Positions 46,727-60,602 of a stretch of DNA of 64,000 nucleotides are shown in pieces; position 1 is the first letter of the stretch; every line of letters starts with the position of its first letter. Origin of the DNA: Eunapius fragilis (lineage: Eukaryota > Porifera > Demospongiae > Spongillida > Spongillidae). Position numbers and translations under genes: made by a program. The DNA lies in the NCBI GenBank assembly GCA_963681505.1, contig OY811979.1:4258711-4322710 (forward strand), in the 5' to 3' direction. A model generated the notes under the pieces. It had not been told where the DNA came from and did no database searches. It saw only the letters and a list, made by a program, of their open reading frames with translations.

Positions 46727-46830
46727 CTCCAACCCCCTATCTTTAAACGGTCTTTGAATGATGTTTTATAAATGTTATGTAATACAAATTTGTATTACAT
46801 AAACATCATTCTAAGACCGTTTAAAGATAG
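46727..46830. mobile_element. Short hairpin element (about 104 bp)
   Basis: CCTCCAACCCCCTATCTTTA and its complement form arms of about 50 bp meeting at an AAATTT centre. The left arm has a small insertion relative to the right. Foldback MITE-like, in an intron of the DNMT3-like locus. Confidence 0.8.
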
Positions 46831-47427
46831 GGGGTTGGAGGTCACAATATTTCATCAACACTCCTCTTTCTCATACACAAACACACAACTCTACACTACA
46901 TGTACTTTCAAGACATTAAGCTGCATATACATGTATAAGTATCTAAAGTCTTATTACAATTTCCTTATCTAAATATTTTACCTATCTACTGCTTCAATGT
47001 CTCAACAAACATAACTGGGGAAGGCATGAAGCCTTAGATGAGCATTGACATGGTAAGGTAGGGGACAGCTGCCATACTACCTAACTCTAGGAGATTGCTA
47101 CCACACTTGGCATTGATCATAGAAGTGGCTGAACAAAAAGTCTCAAACCAAATGTTTCAGAAATGCTTAACCTTGTGTGGTGTGTGTGTGTGCGTGTGCG
47201 CGCGTTGTGTGCGATGATGCATAAAAATGGAGCGTAGATCTAATCGTCCTCAGAATATACAAAATGGCAACTAAAATAGAATTGGTTTGAAACAAGAATG
47301 CACACAATGCCAATGTTGATAAATTGATGTAAATCCACCAGTTGACAGATACATGTAACAGATTTCAGGTTTGTTAGTTTCCCTTAACAGATAGGTAGTT
47401 AGTTAACCAAAATGGAAAAGAACTCAC

Positions 47428-47710
47428 GTATTCCTGCTCGTGGTCATTCATGAATAGTTCTTGCAGTCTGGCTATCCAGCCGTCTCGCTTGCACAAAAGG
47501 TGGAGTTTTGAGTGATCAGGTGAGCACATGTAGCAGAGCCACTCCTCTGCAGCTGTCACCTGTGTAGGAGAGGTGTACGGTAAATATTTAGGTGTGGATG
47601 TTATGGGCTGCATTAGACGTTGTGCATATGTACAATGACACAGCCATCGTTGGTTTACCCTGGCTAATTCCTCAATTCCACAGAGTTTTTCAATACAGGG
47701 TCCACAGTAG

Positions 47711-47797
<87 letters not shown>

Positions 47798-48518
47798 ATG
47801 TGCGACCTGACAATCCAGCACACACATGGCCGATCCAATAGACTCACTTTGAGCAGTTTTGGGCATCACACATGAACACCTCATCCCCTCCTGAACAGAT
47901 GGTGCAATACATCTGCAGAAAGGCAAAAGACACATACATAAATGGCTAGTTCTAACGTCCTGTCTGACCCCTCCAATCAAGTTACACTATCATGACCCCC
48001 CTCCAATCAACAGTTACACCATCATGACCTCCTCCAATCAAGTTACACCATCATGACCCCTCCAATCAACAGTTACACCATCATGACCCTCCAATCAACA
48101 GTTACACCATCATGACCCCTCCAATCAACAGTTACACCATCATGACCCTCTCCAATCAACAGTTACACCATCATGACCCCTCCAATCAACAGTTACACCA
48201 TCATGACCCTCCAATCAACAGTTACACCATCATGACCCTCTCCAATCAACAGTTACACCATCATGACCCTCCAATCAACAGTTACACCTCTAATCAACTG
48301 TTAAACCATCATAACTATCTCTTCTCTCTCCAGCCAACACACAGCTGTGCTCAGGAGAGGTACCATTACAACCTTCCTGAGCATCGTAAGGTAGTCCACT
48401 GTTGTCATGGTCATAACCATGGCAACTTTGGACTGTCCCTATGTAGGCTGCTGTGCATACATAGGGACAGTGTTAACAAAGTAATGCATGTAGTGCATTA
48501 CTGTCTCATAATGGCAGC

Positions 48519-48587
<69 letters not shown>

Positions 48588-48794
48588 ACCTGAGAGCCGT
48601 CATCATCAAAGAGGTATGCACACTCCATGAAGGATTCCTGCAAAGTAAAGGAATATAGCATCATAAGCCACGTTACCAAGACGACAGGACTACCACACCC
48701 ATAAATACACACACCTTGCAGTGACCACACAATCCTCCATGGAACAGTGGATGTTCAGTTTCAAGTTCGGTACATCCACATCCGATGCACAGTT
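47428..48794 (-). CDS. DNMT3-like ADD domain exons
   Basis: Five exons encode the Cys-rich ADD (GATA-like finger plus PHD). They carry L-C-I-G-C-G-C-T-E-L with E-H-P-L-F-H-G-G-L-C-G-H-C-K, then E-S-F-M-E-C-A-Y-L-F-D-D-D-G, M-Y-C-T-I-C-S-G-G-D-E-V-F-M-C, Y-C-G-P-C-I-E-K-L, and E-E-W-L-C-Y-M-C followed by G-W-I-A-R-L-Q-E-L-F. The zinc ligands all appear present. ADD binds the H3 tail unmethylated at K4. The join 47848 (exit phase 2) to 47711 (entry phase 1) does not preserve frame; the intron between them ends in a TG/CA microsatellite that reaches the acceptor. Confidence 0.88.
47714..47797. repeat. (TG)n microsatellite abutting an ADD exon acceptor
   Basis: About 42 TG units. On the minus strand the CA run forms the acceptor region, ending CACACAG directly before the exon at 47,711. 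Confidence 0.97.
47970..48300. repeat. 29-bp minisatellite, about 11 units
   Basis: The unit is CTCCAATCAACAGTTACACC plus ATCATGACC. Length varies by 1-5 bp between copies. In a DNMT3-like ADD intron. Confidence 0.95.
48522..48585. repeat. (TG)n microsatellite
   Basis: About 32 TG units ending 5 bp before the exon at 48,590 (its donor side on the minus strand). Confidence 0.97.
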
Positions 48795-48837
48795 CTAGCA
48801 AAGAGATGGAGAGTAAGAAACCAAGTCAAAATGGAGA

Positions 48838-50635
48838 CAGTGATATGTGGAGTGATGGGGGCAGTGATATGAGTGATGGGGACAGTGATATGTGGAGTGA
48901 AGGGGACAGTGATATGTGGAGTGATGGGGACAGTGATATGTGGAGCGAAGGGGGCAGTGATGTGGAGTGATGGGGGCAGTGATACGAGTGATGGGGACAG
49001 TGATATGTGGAGTGAAGGGGGCAGTGATATGTGGAGTGATGGGGGCAATGATATGAGTGATGGGGACAGTGATATGTGGAGTGATGTGGGCAGTAATATG
49101 AGTGATGTGGGCAGTGATATGAGTGATGGGGGCAGTGATATGTGGAGTGAAGGGGGCAGTGATATGAGTGATGGGGACAGTGATATGTAGAGTGATGGGG
49201 ACAGTGATATGAGTGATGGGGACAGTGATATGTGGAGTGATGGGGACAGTGATATGAGTGATGGGGACAGTGATATGAGTGATGGGGACAGTGATATGTG
49301 GAGTGATGGGGACAGTGATATGTGGAGTGATGGGGACAGTGATATGAGTGATGGGGACAGTGATATGAGTGATGGGGGCAGTGATATGTGGAGTGAAGGG
49401 GGCAGTGATATGAGTGATGGGGACAGTGATATGTGGAGTGATGGGGACAGTGATGTGGAGTGATGTGGGCAGTGATATGAGTGATGGGGACAGTGATATG
49501 TGGAGTGATGGGAACAGTGATATGTGGAGTGAAGGGGGCAGTGATGTGGAGTGATGGGGGCAGTGATATGAGTGAAGGGGACAGTGATATGTGGAGTGAT
49601 GGGGACAGTGATGTGGAGTGATGGGAACAGTGATATGTGGAGTGATGGGGGCAGTGATGTGGAGTGATGGGGGCAGTGATATGAGTGATGGGGACAGTGA
49701 TATGAGTGATGGGGACAGTGATATGAGTGATGGGGACAGTGATATGTGGAGTGAAGGGGCAGTGATATGAGTGATGGGGACAGTGATGTGGAGTGATGGG
49801 GACAGTGATGTGGAGTGATGGGGACAGTGATATGTGGAGTGATGGGGACAGTGATATGAGTGATGGGGACAGTGATATGAGTGATGGGGACAGTGATGTG
49901 GAGTGATGGGGACAGTGATGTGGAGTGATGGGGACAGTGATATGTGGAGTGATGGGGACAGTGATGTGGAGTGATGGGGACAGTGATATGAGTGATGGGG
50001 ACAGTGATGTGGAGTGATGGGGACAGTGATGTGGAGTGATGGGGACAGTGATGTGGAGTGATGGGGACAGTGATGTGGAGTGATGGGGACAGTGATATGA
50101 GTGATGGGGACAGTGATATGTGGAGTGATGGGGACAGTGATGTGGAGTGATGGGGGCAGTGATGTGGAGTGATGGGGACAGTGATATGAGTGATGGGGAC
50201 AGTGATGTGGAGTGATGGGGACAGTGATATGTGGAGTGATGGGGACAGTGATATGAGTGATGGGGACAGTGATGTGGAGTGATGGGGACAGTGATATGTG
50301 GAGTGATGGGGACAGTGATATGAGTGATGGGGACAGTGATGTGGAGTGATGGGGACAGTGATATGTGGAGTGATGGGGACAGTGATATGAGTGATGGGGA
50401 CAGTGATGTGGAGTGATGGGGGCAGTGATGTGGAGTGATGGGGACAGTGATATGAGTGATGGGGACAGTGATGTGGAGTGATGGGGACAGTGATATGAGT
50501 GATGGGGACAGTGATATGAGTGATGGGGACAGTGATGTGGAGTGATGGGGACAGTGATATGTGGAGAGATGGGGACAGTGATGTGGAGTGATGGGGGCAG
50601 TGATACGAGTAATGGGGACAGTGATATGAGTGATG
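48838..50635. repeat. Composite 21-24-bp minisatellite, 1.8 kb
   Basis: Mixes of GTGATATGAGTGATGGGGAC-type (21 bp), GTGATATGTGGAGTGATGGG-type (24 bp) and GTGATGTGGAGTGATGGGGA-type (22 bp) units, about 80 in all. Stops are so rare that frames over 600 codons open on the minus strand, and shorter ones on the plus strand. These are repeat artefacts. It occupies the intron between 48,794 and 51,328 of the DNMT3-like locus. Confidence 0.97.
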
Positions 50636-51327
50636 AAGACATAACAGTTAGTATAACATTTTATGAACACACTTTCTAAAACAGTTTACGCCCCAAGGTT
50701 TGGCGTTGGTCTTAACAGCTGATCTAATTATGCAATTGTTACATTTGTAGCAATCCGTTGAAGATGGTATGTGCTTGGGATGGTTCCATGGCGACAAGAT
50801 GGTACATGTATGCTTGGCACATGTGTACTTGGGATGGTTCCATGGCAACAAAGGCAAGGTCTAAATGTTACTGCCAAATGCACTGGCCCCCTAGCAAGGA
50901 CGGAATAATTGCGCAGTGCACCCCTTAGGATGAAAGCTTGCAGCCTGCTTAGCATTTGGTTGTAGACCCAGTGAGAACCGGACGTCTCAGTCAAAGGGTG
51001 TGTATCTGAATGTGTACCTAAAACCTAATGTCTAATGTACTGGGCATCCTCCCAGGGTACATTTGTCTACCACGGTGTACAGAAAATAAATTCATTTGCT
51101 GGTGCATGCTCTCGTTGTAGAGTCCTTTAGAGCTTGGCCTGAAATTTTTGCCAAGTTCTAATTCTTTTTCTCTGGTCCCAAATCAGAGCGTCAAAGTGAA
51201 GCTATTTGATCAAGATATGACCGCGTATCTCAATCACTTTAACACTATTAATAAAATAAACAAGTTTTGACCAGGGGTGAGTGGTGGGAGGGGGTAGGAA
51301 GGTGGGAGAGATTGCTGCACTACTTAC

Positions 51328-52559
51328 CAGACAGCTGCAGTTTTCCCTCCATCACTTGAGCAAACCGATCTACAACATATCAAGGACAGAAATACAGGGT
51401 TAAGTTATTGATATTGTCATAAATGAAAATGCCTATCCTTCCCCCTTCGCAACTCTTGCACACACCAAACCTCCCTTTTTGCACACCCTTGGACTTTCAT
51501 AGCTTACTTATGTTATTGGTATAGCCATAAATGGACACCTGGACTTCCCCTTTCTTGCATAACCTTGCATACCTATTACCCTTGGACTTCTGTAGCTTAC
51601 ATGTATTTTTCTTCTTGAACTCCACTGGGTGTGGCTTCATTCGCTTCTTTGGTGGCCCCGCCTCCTCACTACGCTCAACAGCTTCCTCTTCCTTGTCCCC
51701 ATCGCTTGATGATCCTGTTTGCTGCACAACACGAGGTTCTTGGGAGTGTGAGGAGGGAAGGGAGTTATGTGGGGAGGAGTGCAGGTGAGGGTATAGGTGA
51801 GTGATACATCAAAGTCCTCACTAATAATGTACAAAAGTAGTGAACACAAGTACAAACGAAAGGGTTAATGCCTGTTGTCATGAATGTCATCCCGGGAGGT
51901 GGTGGTGGTGGTGGTGTGTGTGTGGGTAAAATTTTACACACCTGGTGTACAGCAAAAAAAAAAAAAAAGTCTTTGCCATTTGGACGTTTATGGGACCACG
52001 GGACCAAGTTACATTGTTACATTAAACGATACTGGCACATAGTATAAGTCCTCCTTGGATTGGGCAGAGAAATGTAAAGCTTAATCCTTTTGATATGCTT
52101 AAAACAAGCTGTGCTACTGGAGTTATCCATTACATTCAACAACACCTCAAGGTTTAAGGGGAAACACTTCAAGGTTTAAGGGTGATATGATATGCCTGGG
52201 AAAACCTCATGCCTGGGAACAAGAAGCAAACCAATTACCACAATGAACCCTACAATTATTGTGGGCAGAAATAGCATCAGGCCACCTCCCCTAGAAGACA
52301 CTAAGGCTCACCAGGATTAGATTCACCAACAGAGGAGGGTCCTGGCTCTGGCCTTAGCAACTGGATGCTCTCAGACCTGAGCTCCTCAGAGCCCACTCCA
52401 GCAGCTGCTGCTCTCCTGAAGTAAGGAGGATGGCCCCTCTGTTCCTACCCTTGACCCGCCTTTTTCGTGAGCCCTCTGCCAACTGCTTGCCTTTCTCAAC
52501 AGATGACAGTTTGTCCTGAGACTCATTACCATTGTCAGCAGCATCATCAGGAGTGTTTT
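51328..52559 (-). CDS. DNMT3-like linker exons between PWWP and ADD
   Basis: Exon 51328-51369 (R-F-A-Q-V-M-E-G-K-L) and exon 51601-51721 (acidic, then P-P-K-K-R-M-K-P, a likely nuclear localisation signal) join each other and the ADD in phase. Exon 52312-52559 has a basic run (S-R-K-R-R-V-K-G-R), total length compatible with phase, but an in-frame TAA before its donor. Another frame is open through the donor. Either an earlier donor is used, or this exon is broken. Confidence 0.65.
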
Positions 52560-52998
52560 CTGTAAACACAATGATAACACACACACACACACACACATGC
52601 ACACACCTGTATACGTAGCTGGTCCCATAAAAAGAACAATTGTGTTCTGAAGAATGCACACTACACACATTTATTACACATGACTGCACACTATTATATA
52701 TGTATGGGATCCAGGCAGCGAAAAGGGACCTAGTGCATATTTTTTCAAGTTTTCAAATTATTTCATATTCAAAGAGATACCTATGTCCTTTACAACTTCT
52801 TTTTTGTGCACTGGAAATTTGTCTGTCCATCATGGTGTTACAGGGTCCTGAATTTATAATTATGTAATTGCATGCATCAAAACTCTCTTTCCAAAATATT
52901 TGTAATATGCGCTAGAAGGTACCTCAATCCCATATGTTAATACACCCCCAAGCCACATACCCCATGCCATACTCATCCACACCATAAACCACACCCAC

Positions 52999-54789
52999 CT
53001 TCTGCCTTTTCTTCAAGGTCCTGCTGTTGTGCTTGGTCAGGTGTCATACTACCACTTCCACCAGATGGTGTCGCTTCAAGGCCACAACCAATGATCACCC
53101 ATTTAGGTTTTTCATCACCATTGGTTTGGAACTCAACCTTGCAGCGCTTAGCAGCTTCCTATGGGGAACACACAGCCATTGCTCTCACCATTGAAAGATA
53201 CCCCTCTCCCTATCCAAACACACGGCCATTGCTCTCACCATTGAAAGATACCCCTCTCCCTATCCAAACACACGGCCATTGCTCTCACCATTGAAAGATA
53301 CCCCTCTCCCTATCCAAACACACAGCCATTGCTCTCACCATTGAAAGATACCCCTCTCCCTATCCAAACACACAGCCATTGCTCTCACCATTGAAAGATA
53401 CCCTTCTCCCTATCCAAACACACAGCCATTGCTCTCACCATTGAAAGATACCCTTCTCCCTATCCAAACACACGGCCATTGCTCTCACCATTGAAAGATA
53501 CCCCTCTCCCTATCCAAACACACGGCCATTGCTCTCACCATTGAAAGATACCCCTCTCCCTATCCAAACACACGGCCATTGCTCTCACCATTGAAAGATA
53601 CCCCTCTCCCTATCCAAACACACAGCCATTGCTCTCACCATTGAAAGATACCCCTCTCCCTATCCAAACACACGGCCATTGCTCTCACCATTGAAAGATA
53701 CCCCTCTCCCTATCCAAACACACGGCCATTGCTCTCACCATTGAAAGATACCCCTCTCCCTATCCAAACACACAGCCATTGCTCTCACCATTGAAAGATA
53801 CCCCTCTCCCTATCCAAACACACGGCCATTGCTCTCACCATTGAAAGATACCCCTCTCCCTATCCAAACACACGGCCATTGCTCTCACCATTGAAAGATA
53901 CCCCTCTCCCTATCCAAACACACGGCCATTGCTCTCACCATTGAAAGATACCCCTCTCCCTATCCAAACACACGGCCATTGCTCTCACCATTGAAAGATA
54001 CCCCTCTCCCTATCCAAACACACGGCCATTGCTCTCACCATTGAAAGATACCCCTCTCCCTATCCAAACACACGGCCATTGCTCTCACCATTGAAAGATA
54101 CCCCTCTCCCTATCCAAACACACGGCCATTGCTCTCACCATTGAAAGATACCCCTCTCCCTATCCAAACACACGGCCATTGCTCTCACCATTGAAAGATA
54201 CCCTCTCCCTATCCAAACACACAGCCATTGCTCTCACCATTGAAAGATACCCCTCTCCCTATCCAAACACACAGTCATTGCTCTCACCATTGAAAGATAC
54301 CCCTCTCCCTATCCAAACACACGGCCATTGCTCTCACCATTGAAAGATACCCCTCTCCCTATCCAAACACACAGCCATTGCTCTCACCATTGAAAGATAC
54401 CCCTCTCCATATCCAAACACACAGCCATTGCTCTCACCATTGAAAGATACCCCTCTCCCTATCCAAACACACAGCCATTGTTCTCATTACAATACCTCTC
54501 TCCCTATCAAAAACACTTGCATTCATCGCTGTATCTCTCCCTCCTAGAGCTGGTTATTTCCCTACACACCCCACCTGCTCCACCGTCTCTGTACACCTTC
54601 CATGCTCATCTCTCTGCACATCCCTCTCTTCAGCTTTATCATTTTCTACCTACAGCACAGAACTATGCTAGCAGACACAGCACTTACCTTCAGAGCTAAC
54701 ATAACAGCCTTCTTGTAGAGACCCTTCAGCTTCAAAGGAGAGTAGAAGTCCACTAAGTGTTCGTAGTGGACCAGCCGGTCAGGGTATAG
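52999..54789 (-). CDS. DNMT3-like PWWP domain, C-terminal exons
   Basis: Exon 54688-54789 encodes 34 residues (L-V-D-F-Y-S-P-L, then G-L-Y-K-K-A-V-M-L-A-L-K). It joins in phase to 52999-53158 (E-A-A-K-R-C-K-V-E-F, then W-V-I-I-G-C-G-L). These align with the helical end of the DNMT3 PWWP domain (Y-R-K-A-I-Y-E-V-L-Q-V-A, then W-A-L-G-G). The exon with the Trp pair and start codon was not found upstream to about 57 kb. Confidence 0.7.
53168..54479. repeat. 50-bp minisatellite, about 26 units
   Basis: The unit is GGCCATTGCTCTCACCATTG plus AAAGATACCCCTCTCCCTAT plus CCAAACACAC. Near-identical copies, one unit lacking a C (near 54,203). In the intron between the two PWWP exons. Confidence 0.97.
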
Positions 54790-54804
54790 CTATGATGAGG
54801 AAGA

Positions 54805-55058
54805 TGGCAGGTAAGGACCAGGGCATAGCTAGATGGCAGGTAAGGACCAGGGCATAGCTAGATGGCAGGTAAGGACCAGGGCATAGCGAGATGGCAGGTA
54901 AGGACCAGGGCATAGCTAGATGGCAGGTAAGGACCAGGGCATAGCTAGATGGCAGGTAAGGACCAGGGCATAGCTAGATGGCAGGTAAGGACCAGGGCAT
55001 AGCTAGATGGCAGGTAAGGACCAGGGCATAGCTAGATGGCAGGTAAGGACCAGGGCAG
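54805..55058. repeat. 29-bp minisatellite, about 9 units
   Basis: The unit is ATGGCAGGTAAGGACCAGGG plus CATAGCTAG. On the plus strand each unit holds a donor-like CAG-GTAAGG. Confidence 0.95.
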
Positions 55059-55080
55059 GGTGTAGCAGTTGAGGAGGGAA

Positions 55081-55083
<3 letters not shown>

Positions 55084-55143
<60 letters not shown>
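55084..55143. repeat. (TG)n microsatellite
   Basis: About 30 TG units. Confidence 0.97.
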
Positions 55144-55145
<2 letters not shown>

Positions 55146-55418
55146 GTGACATCTGCATGGGGACCAGATGGGAGGAGGGTGTAGCAGTGGGGGTGGGAAA
55201 GGTGTGGAAAGTGCAGGGCCATAACATTGGTAAGAGAACCAGTCAGGCCAAAAAAATGAATAATAATGTAGAAAGATCCGTGGGGGTGGGAGGGTGTGGG
55301 AGATCCAGCCCAGCTAGGAGGTATGGGGGAGCACTGTAAGCCCCAGGGGCCAACAGGTTATTAAAAAGTAAAACCAGAAAAAAAATTGCACAAAACCTGC
55401 TCATGTAACACATAACAC

Positions 55419-55763
55419 ACAGGGAAAAGTTATAAACGTCCAACCTGGATTTTTAGGCTGATTTTTAACAAAACCCATCCTGGAATGGAGCAAATAGCGT
55501 AAAAACCATCCTGGGATTGAGCATCCAGGGTGGGAATAGATATGGTTCTACCCTGGTTCTGTCGAACAAAAACCATGTTGAGGTAATAATTATATTCATC
55601 TTCAACATGGGTCGACAAAAAACCAGGGTAGAACAACATGGATTGTACACTACTCCCACCCTGGACTTTCAATCCCAGGATGGTTTTTACGCTATTATGA
55701 TGGGTTTTTGTTAAAAACCAACCAAAAAAATCCAGGCTGGACGTTAATAACTTTTTCCTGTGA
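55419..55763. mobile_element. Foldback MITE with about 150-bp arms (345 bp)
   Basis: The ends CACAGGGAAAAGTTATAAAC and complement, then long arms with several internal CCTGG-type repeats (GTCCAACCTGG, CCATCCTGG, ACCCTGG), meet near 55,590. Non-coding; possible 3-bp duplication ACA not certain. Confidence 0.8.
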
Positions 55764-55769
55764 CATGTA

Positions 55770-56610
55770 CACTAATATCTTATCATTTGAAGTTTTATAC
55801 AAATAGCACGTTGCATACACGACATGGGACATGGGGAATTGATGCCACACGTCATTAATACGTTCTGAAAAACTTCTGATCTACGTTCATGTGTGCTGCC
55901 ATGTGTGCTAGGGCTGTGGGTGAAGTCTAAATAGTGGGTGGTGTCCATTACCTCATGTTTAAACATACATTTGTGTTACATGCACACCTGGTTACTCCCC
56001 CCCCCCCCCCCCCCCCCCCCTCACTCCAACATAATCTCCACACCTCTGTAATATCTGGTTCTTATAATGCACAAGCAGTACTGTGATGGATCATATGATA
56101 GTCATGTGACAGGAAGCATCAAGGTAGTCATGTGACAGGAAGTACCATGATAGTCATGTGACAGGAAGCATTGATAGTCATGTGACAGGAAGTACCATGA
56201 TAGTCATGTGTCAGGAAGCACCATGATAGTCATGATGGCAGGAGGAACCAAGTTACATGTATGTGGCAGGGCCCAGGGAACAGGTGTGTTATGAGGAAAT
56301 GACATGCTTCTTTCAATGCTTTGTATAGTAATGGACGGAGGGTAAAAAACAAAGTATGTTTACTTTCAATTGCAGAGGCAATTGATTTATGCAACCAGCC
56401 CTTTCAAAAATAGATCCTGTTTGAAATAGATACACGTAATATTATTTCATCTAAGAAGGCCATAATTCTGCCCCAATGCAGTACTACTGAATTGAGTTAT
56501 CTATTCATATAATCTGTAACGTTTTTTTTCTCAGAGTTCAGCAGAACCCCTCAAGTGATGTACATGTAGGCATGATACAACCTGCATATGCAATGCAACA
56601 TTACCACACA
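55770..56610. repeat. Intergenic, with a short minisatellite at 56,095-56,240
   Basis: Five degenerate units of about 27-30 bp around GATAGTCATGTGACAGGAAG. A poly-C tract lies at about 55,998-56,020. No exon recognised, although the 5' end of the DNMT3-like locus or the 3' end of the next gene should lie in this region. Confidence 0.7.
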
Positions 56611-56611
56611 A

Positions 56612-56615
<4 letters not shown>

Positions 56616-56686
<71 letters not shown>
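56616..56686. repeat. (CA)n microsatellite
   Basis: About 35 CA units. Confidence 0.97.
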
Positions 56687-57041
56687 TGCTGGCCATCAGC
56701 CCCTACAGCCATACGTTCACATACCTGGCTTCTAACTGCAGGCAAAAGTCAGTGTGCTGTGAAGAGCTGTTAGTATAGAGAGGGGGGGGAGGGGATGGGG
56801 GGAGGGGATGGGGGGAGGGGAGGGGGGGAGTAGAGTAGAGGCACACATAAATGATTACCACATCATCACCAGATTATGGTGGTATGTTGCACACACACAA
56901 ACACACACACACAGATGCAAGCACACACAGATGCAAGCACACACAGACGCAAGCACACACATAACATGTACACAGCATAGACTCTTATGCACTTAATACA
57001 CGCACATACATACACATGCACACATACACCCACACACACAC

Positions 57042-59205
<2,164 letters not shown>

Positions 59206-59228
59206 CTGAAACAGAACATGGCAGCATA

Positions 59229-59415
59229 GTAAGGAGGGAGGGGGAGGAGGGGGAGAGAGGAGGGGGAGAGAGGAGGAGGGGGAGAGAGGAGGAGGGAGGA
59301 GGAGGAGAGGGAGAGAGGAGGAGGGAGGAGAGAGGAGGGGGAGAGAGGAGGAGGGGAGAGGAGGAGGAGGGAGGGAGAGAGGGGAGGAGAGGGAGAGGAG
59401 GGAGGAGGAGGGTGT
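59229..59415. repeat. GA-rich purine tract
   Basis: Irregular GGAGGAGGGGGAGAGAGGAG-type purine run on the plus strand, about 140 bp after a CT tract of opposite strand bias. Confidence 0.95.
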
Positions 59416-60602
59416 AAGGAAACCATCTCACATCAGACCGATAAATGAATCATTCTAATCACAGCACACACACCCTACATGGTTAAGTTATTAAACTAGT
59501 ATAGTCATTTCCCTACATCCTGCCTCTCCCTTCTATTTTGCTTTAGGATCCCACAGGTACTTGTCATATGGTCGAGATGGAGGTCTTCTGGTTCTTTGTG
59601 GACGCTGTTCTGAGATACTTGCTGGTGGTACGTTGTTAGAACTTTGATCCACCTGATTACTTGCCTCCCCTTCCAGGCTATGCTGAGGACCTTGAGGCCA
59701 ACACTTGGGTAGCTCCTTCCCAGGCTCTTTCACTGTTTGATCTGAGACACTCTCAGGTTCTGGCCTTTCATCTGCCTCTAACTGATCTTGTTGTGGTTGG
59801 TGTATTGCGTTTGGCTGATAATTGCCTTGTTGTCTGACTGACAGATCCTGCATAGAGGGTGGGGGTTGGGAAACAGGGTCCAGGTTTTGCCTCCTTGGAT
59901 GATAGACATGTTGAGGAGTGTGTGGGTGCAGGAGCTGCTCCAGATTTTGGGACTCCGGTTCCGGTTCTGCTGCAGTTTTGGGGTGTGTGACCTCTGCTTC
60001 CTCACTCTCTACATCAGATTCTGCCATTCTCTTCCTTAGCTGGTCAGCATGCTTCCTGCGTTCAATTCCATTAACATTCACAATGTACGATAGTGGTCCC
60101 GTTTTCCTCATAACAAAACCTCTTTCGTATCCTTTTCCTTCTGGTCGCTCAACCCAAACTAAATCTCCTATTGAGAAGGATGAAAATTTGGCCTTAGTAT
60201 CATGATATACTTTTTGCTGAGTTAAAGCTTTGTCCATGTAGTGGTTTATATCTGGTTTCAAGAGGTCCAACTTTGTTCTAATTCTTCGACCCAGCAACAA
60301 CTCAGCTGGTGAGCGGCCTGTTGACTTGTGGGGTGTGTTTCTGTAGGAAATCAAGAAACGTTGCAGTGTCAGATCTAAATCCTCCCTATGCATCTTTGTA
60401 GCTGAGAAGCGCTCCTTAAAGGTCCTCACTGCCCGTTCCGCCAGTCCATTTGTTTTTGGGTGATACGGGGTTGAACGAATGTGTGTGATGTTATTGGCAG
60501 TGCAGAAGTCTTTAAATTCAGAGGCTATGAACTGGGGGCCATTGTCCGAGACTATGACTCGTGGCAAACCAAAACGGCAGAAAGTTTCACGCAATGCCTT
60601 TA

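Larger units (their letters stand above)
39660..54789 (-). pseudogene. DNMT3: DNMT3-type DNA methyltransferase locus, probably inactive
   Basis: DNMT3 enzymes set new 5-methylcytosine on nuclear DNA, guided by PWWP (H3K36 methylation) and ADD (unmodified H3K4). Minus-strand exons: PWWP end 54688-54789, 52999-53158; linkers 52312-52559, 51601-51721, 51328-51369; ADD 48715-48794, 48590-48637, 47848-47912, 47659-47711, 47428-47559; methyltransferase 42146-42211, 41826-41910, 41435-41583, 41238-41323, 41048-41123, 40765-40880, 39660-39828. Most junctions keep phase. Defects seen: the linker exon 52312-52559 has an in-frame TAA 45 bp before its donor; 47848 to 47711 do not join in frame; no exon for SAM motif I (F-D-G-I) is found between 47,428 and 42,211; motif IV reads S-L-C-I-D. 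The 5' PWWP exon with the Trp pair was not found. It is a pseudogene or a catalytically dead, DNMT3L-like protein; sequence errors could explain some defects. Family identity is near certain. Confidence 0.85.

Noticed and set aside
48795-50670. Open frames over 600 codons (His, Ser, Pro, Ile-rich) on the minus strand across 48.8-50.6 kb
   Set aside because: They coincide exactly with the composite minisatellite; the openness follows from a stop-free unit. They lie in an intron of the DNMT3-like locus.
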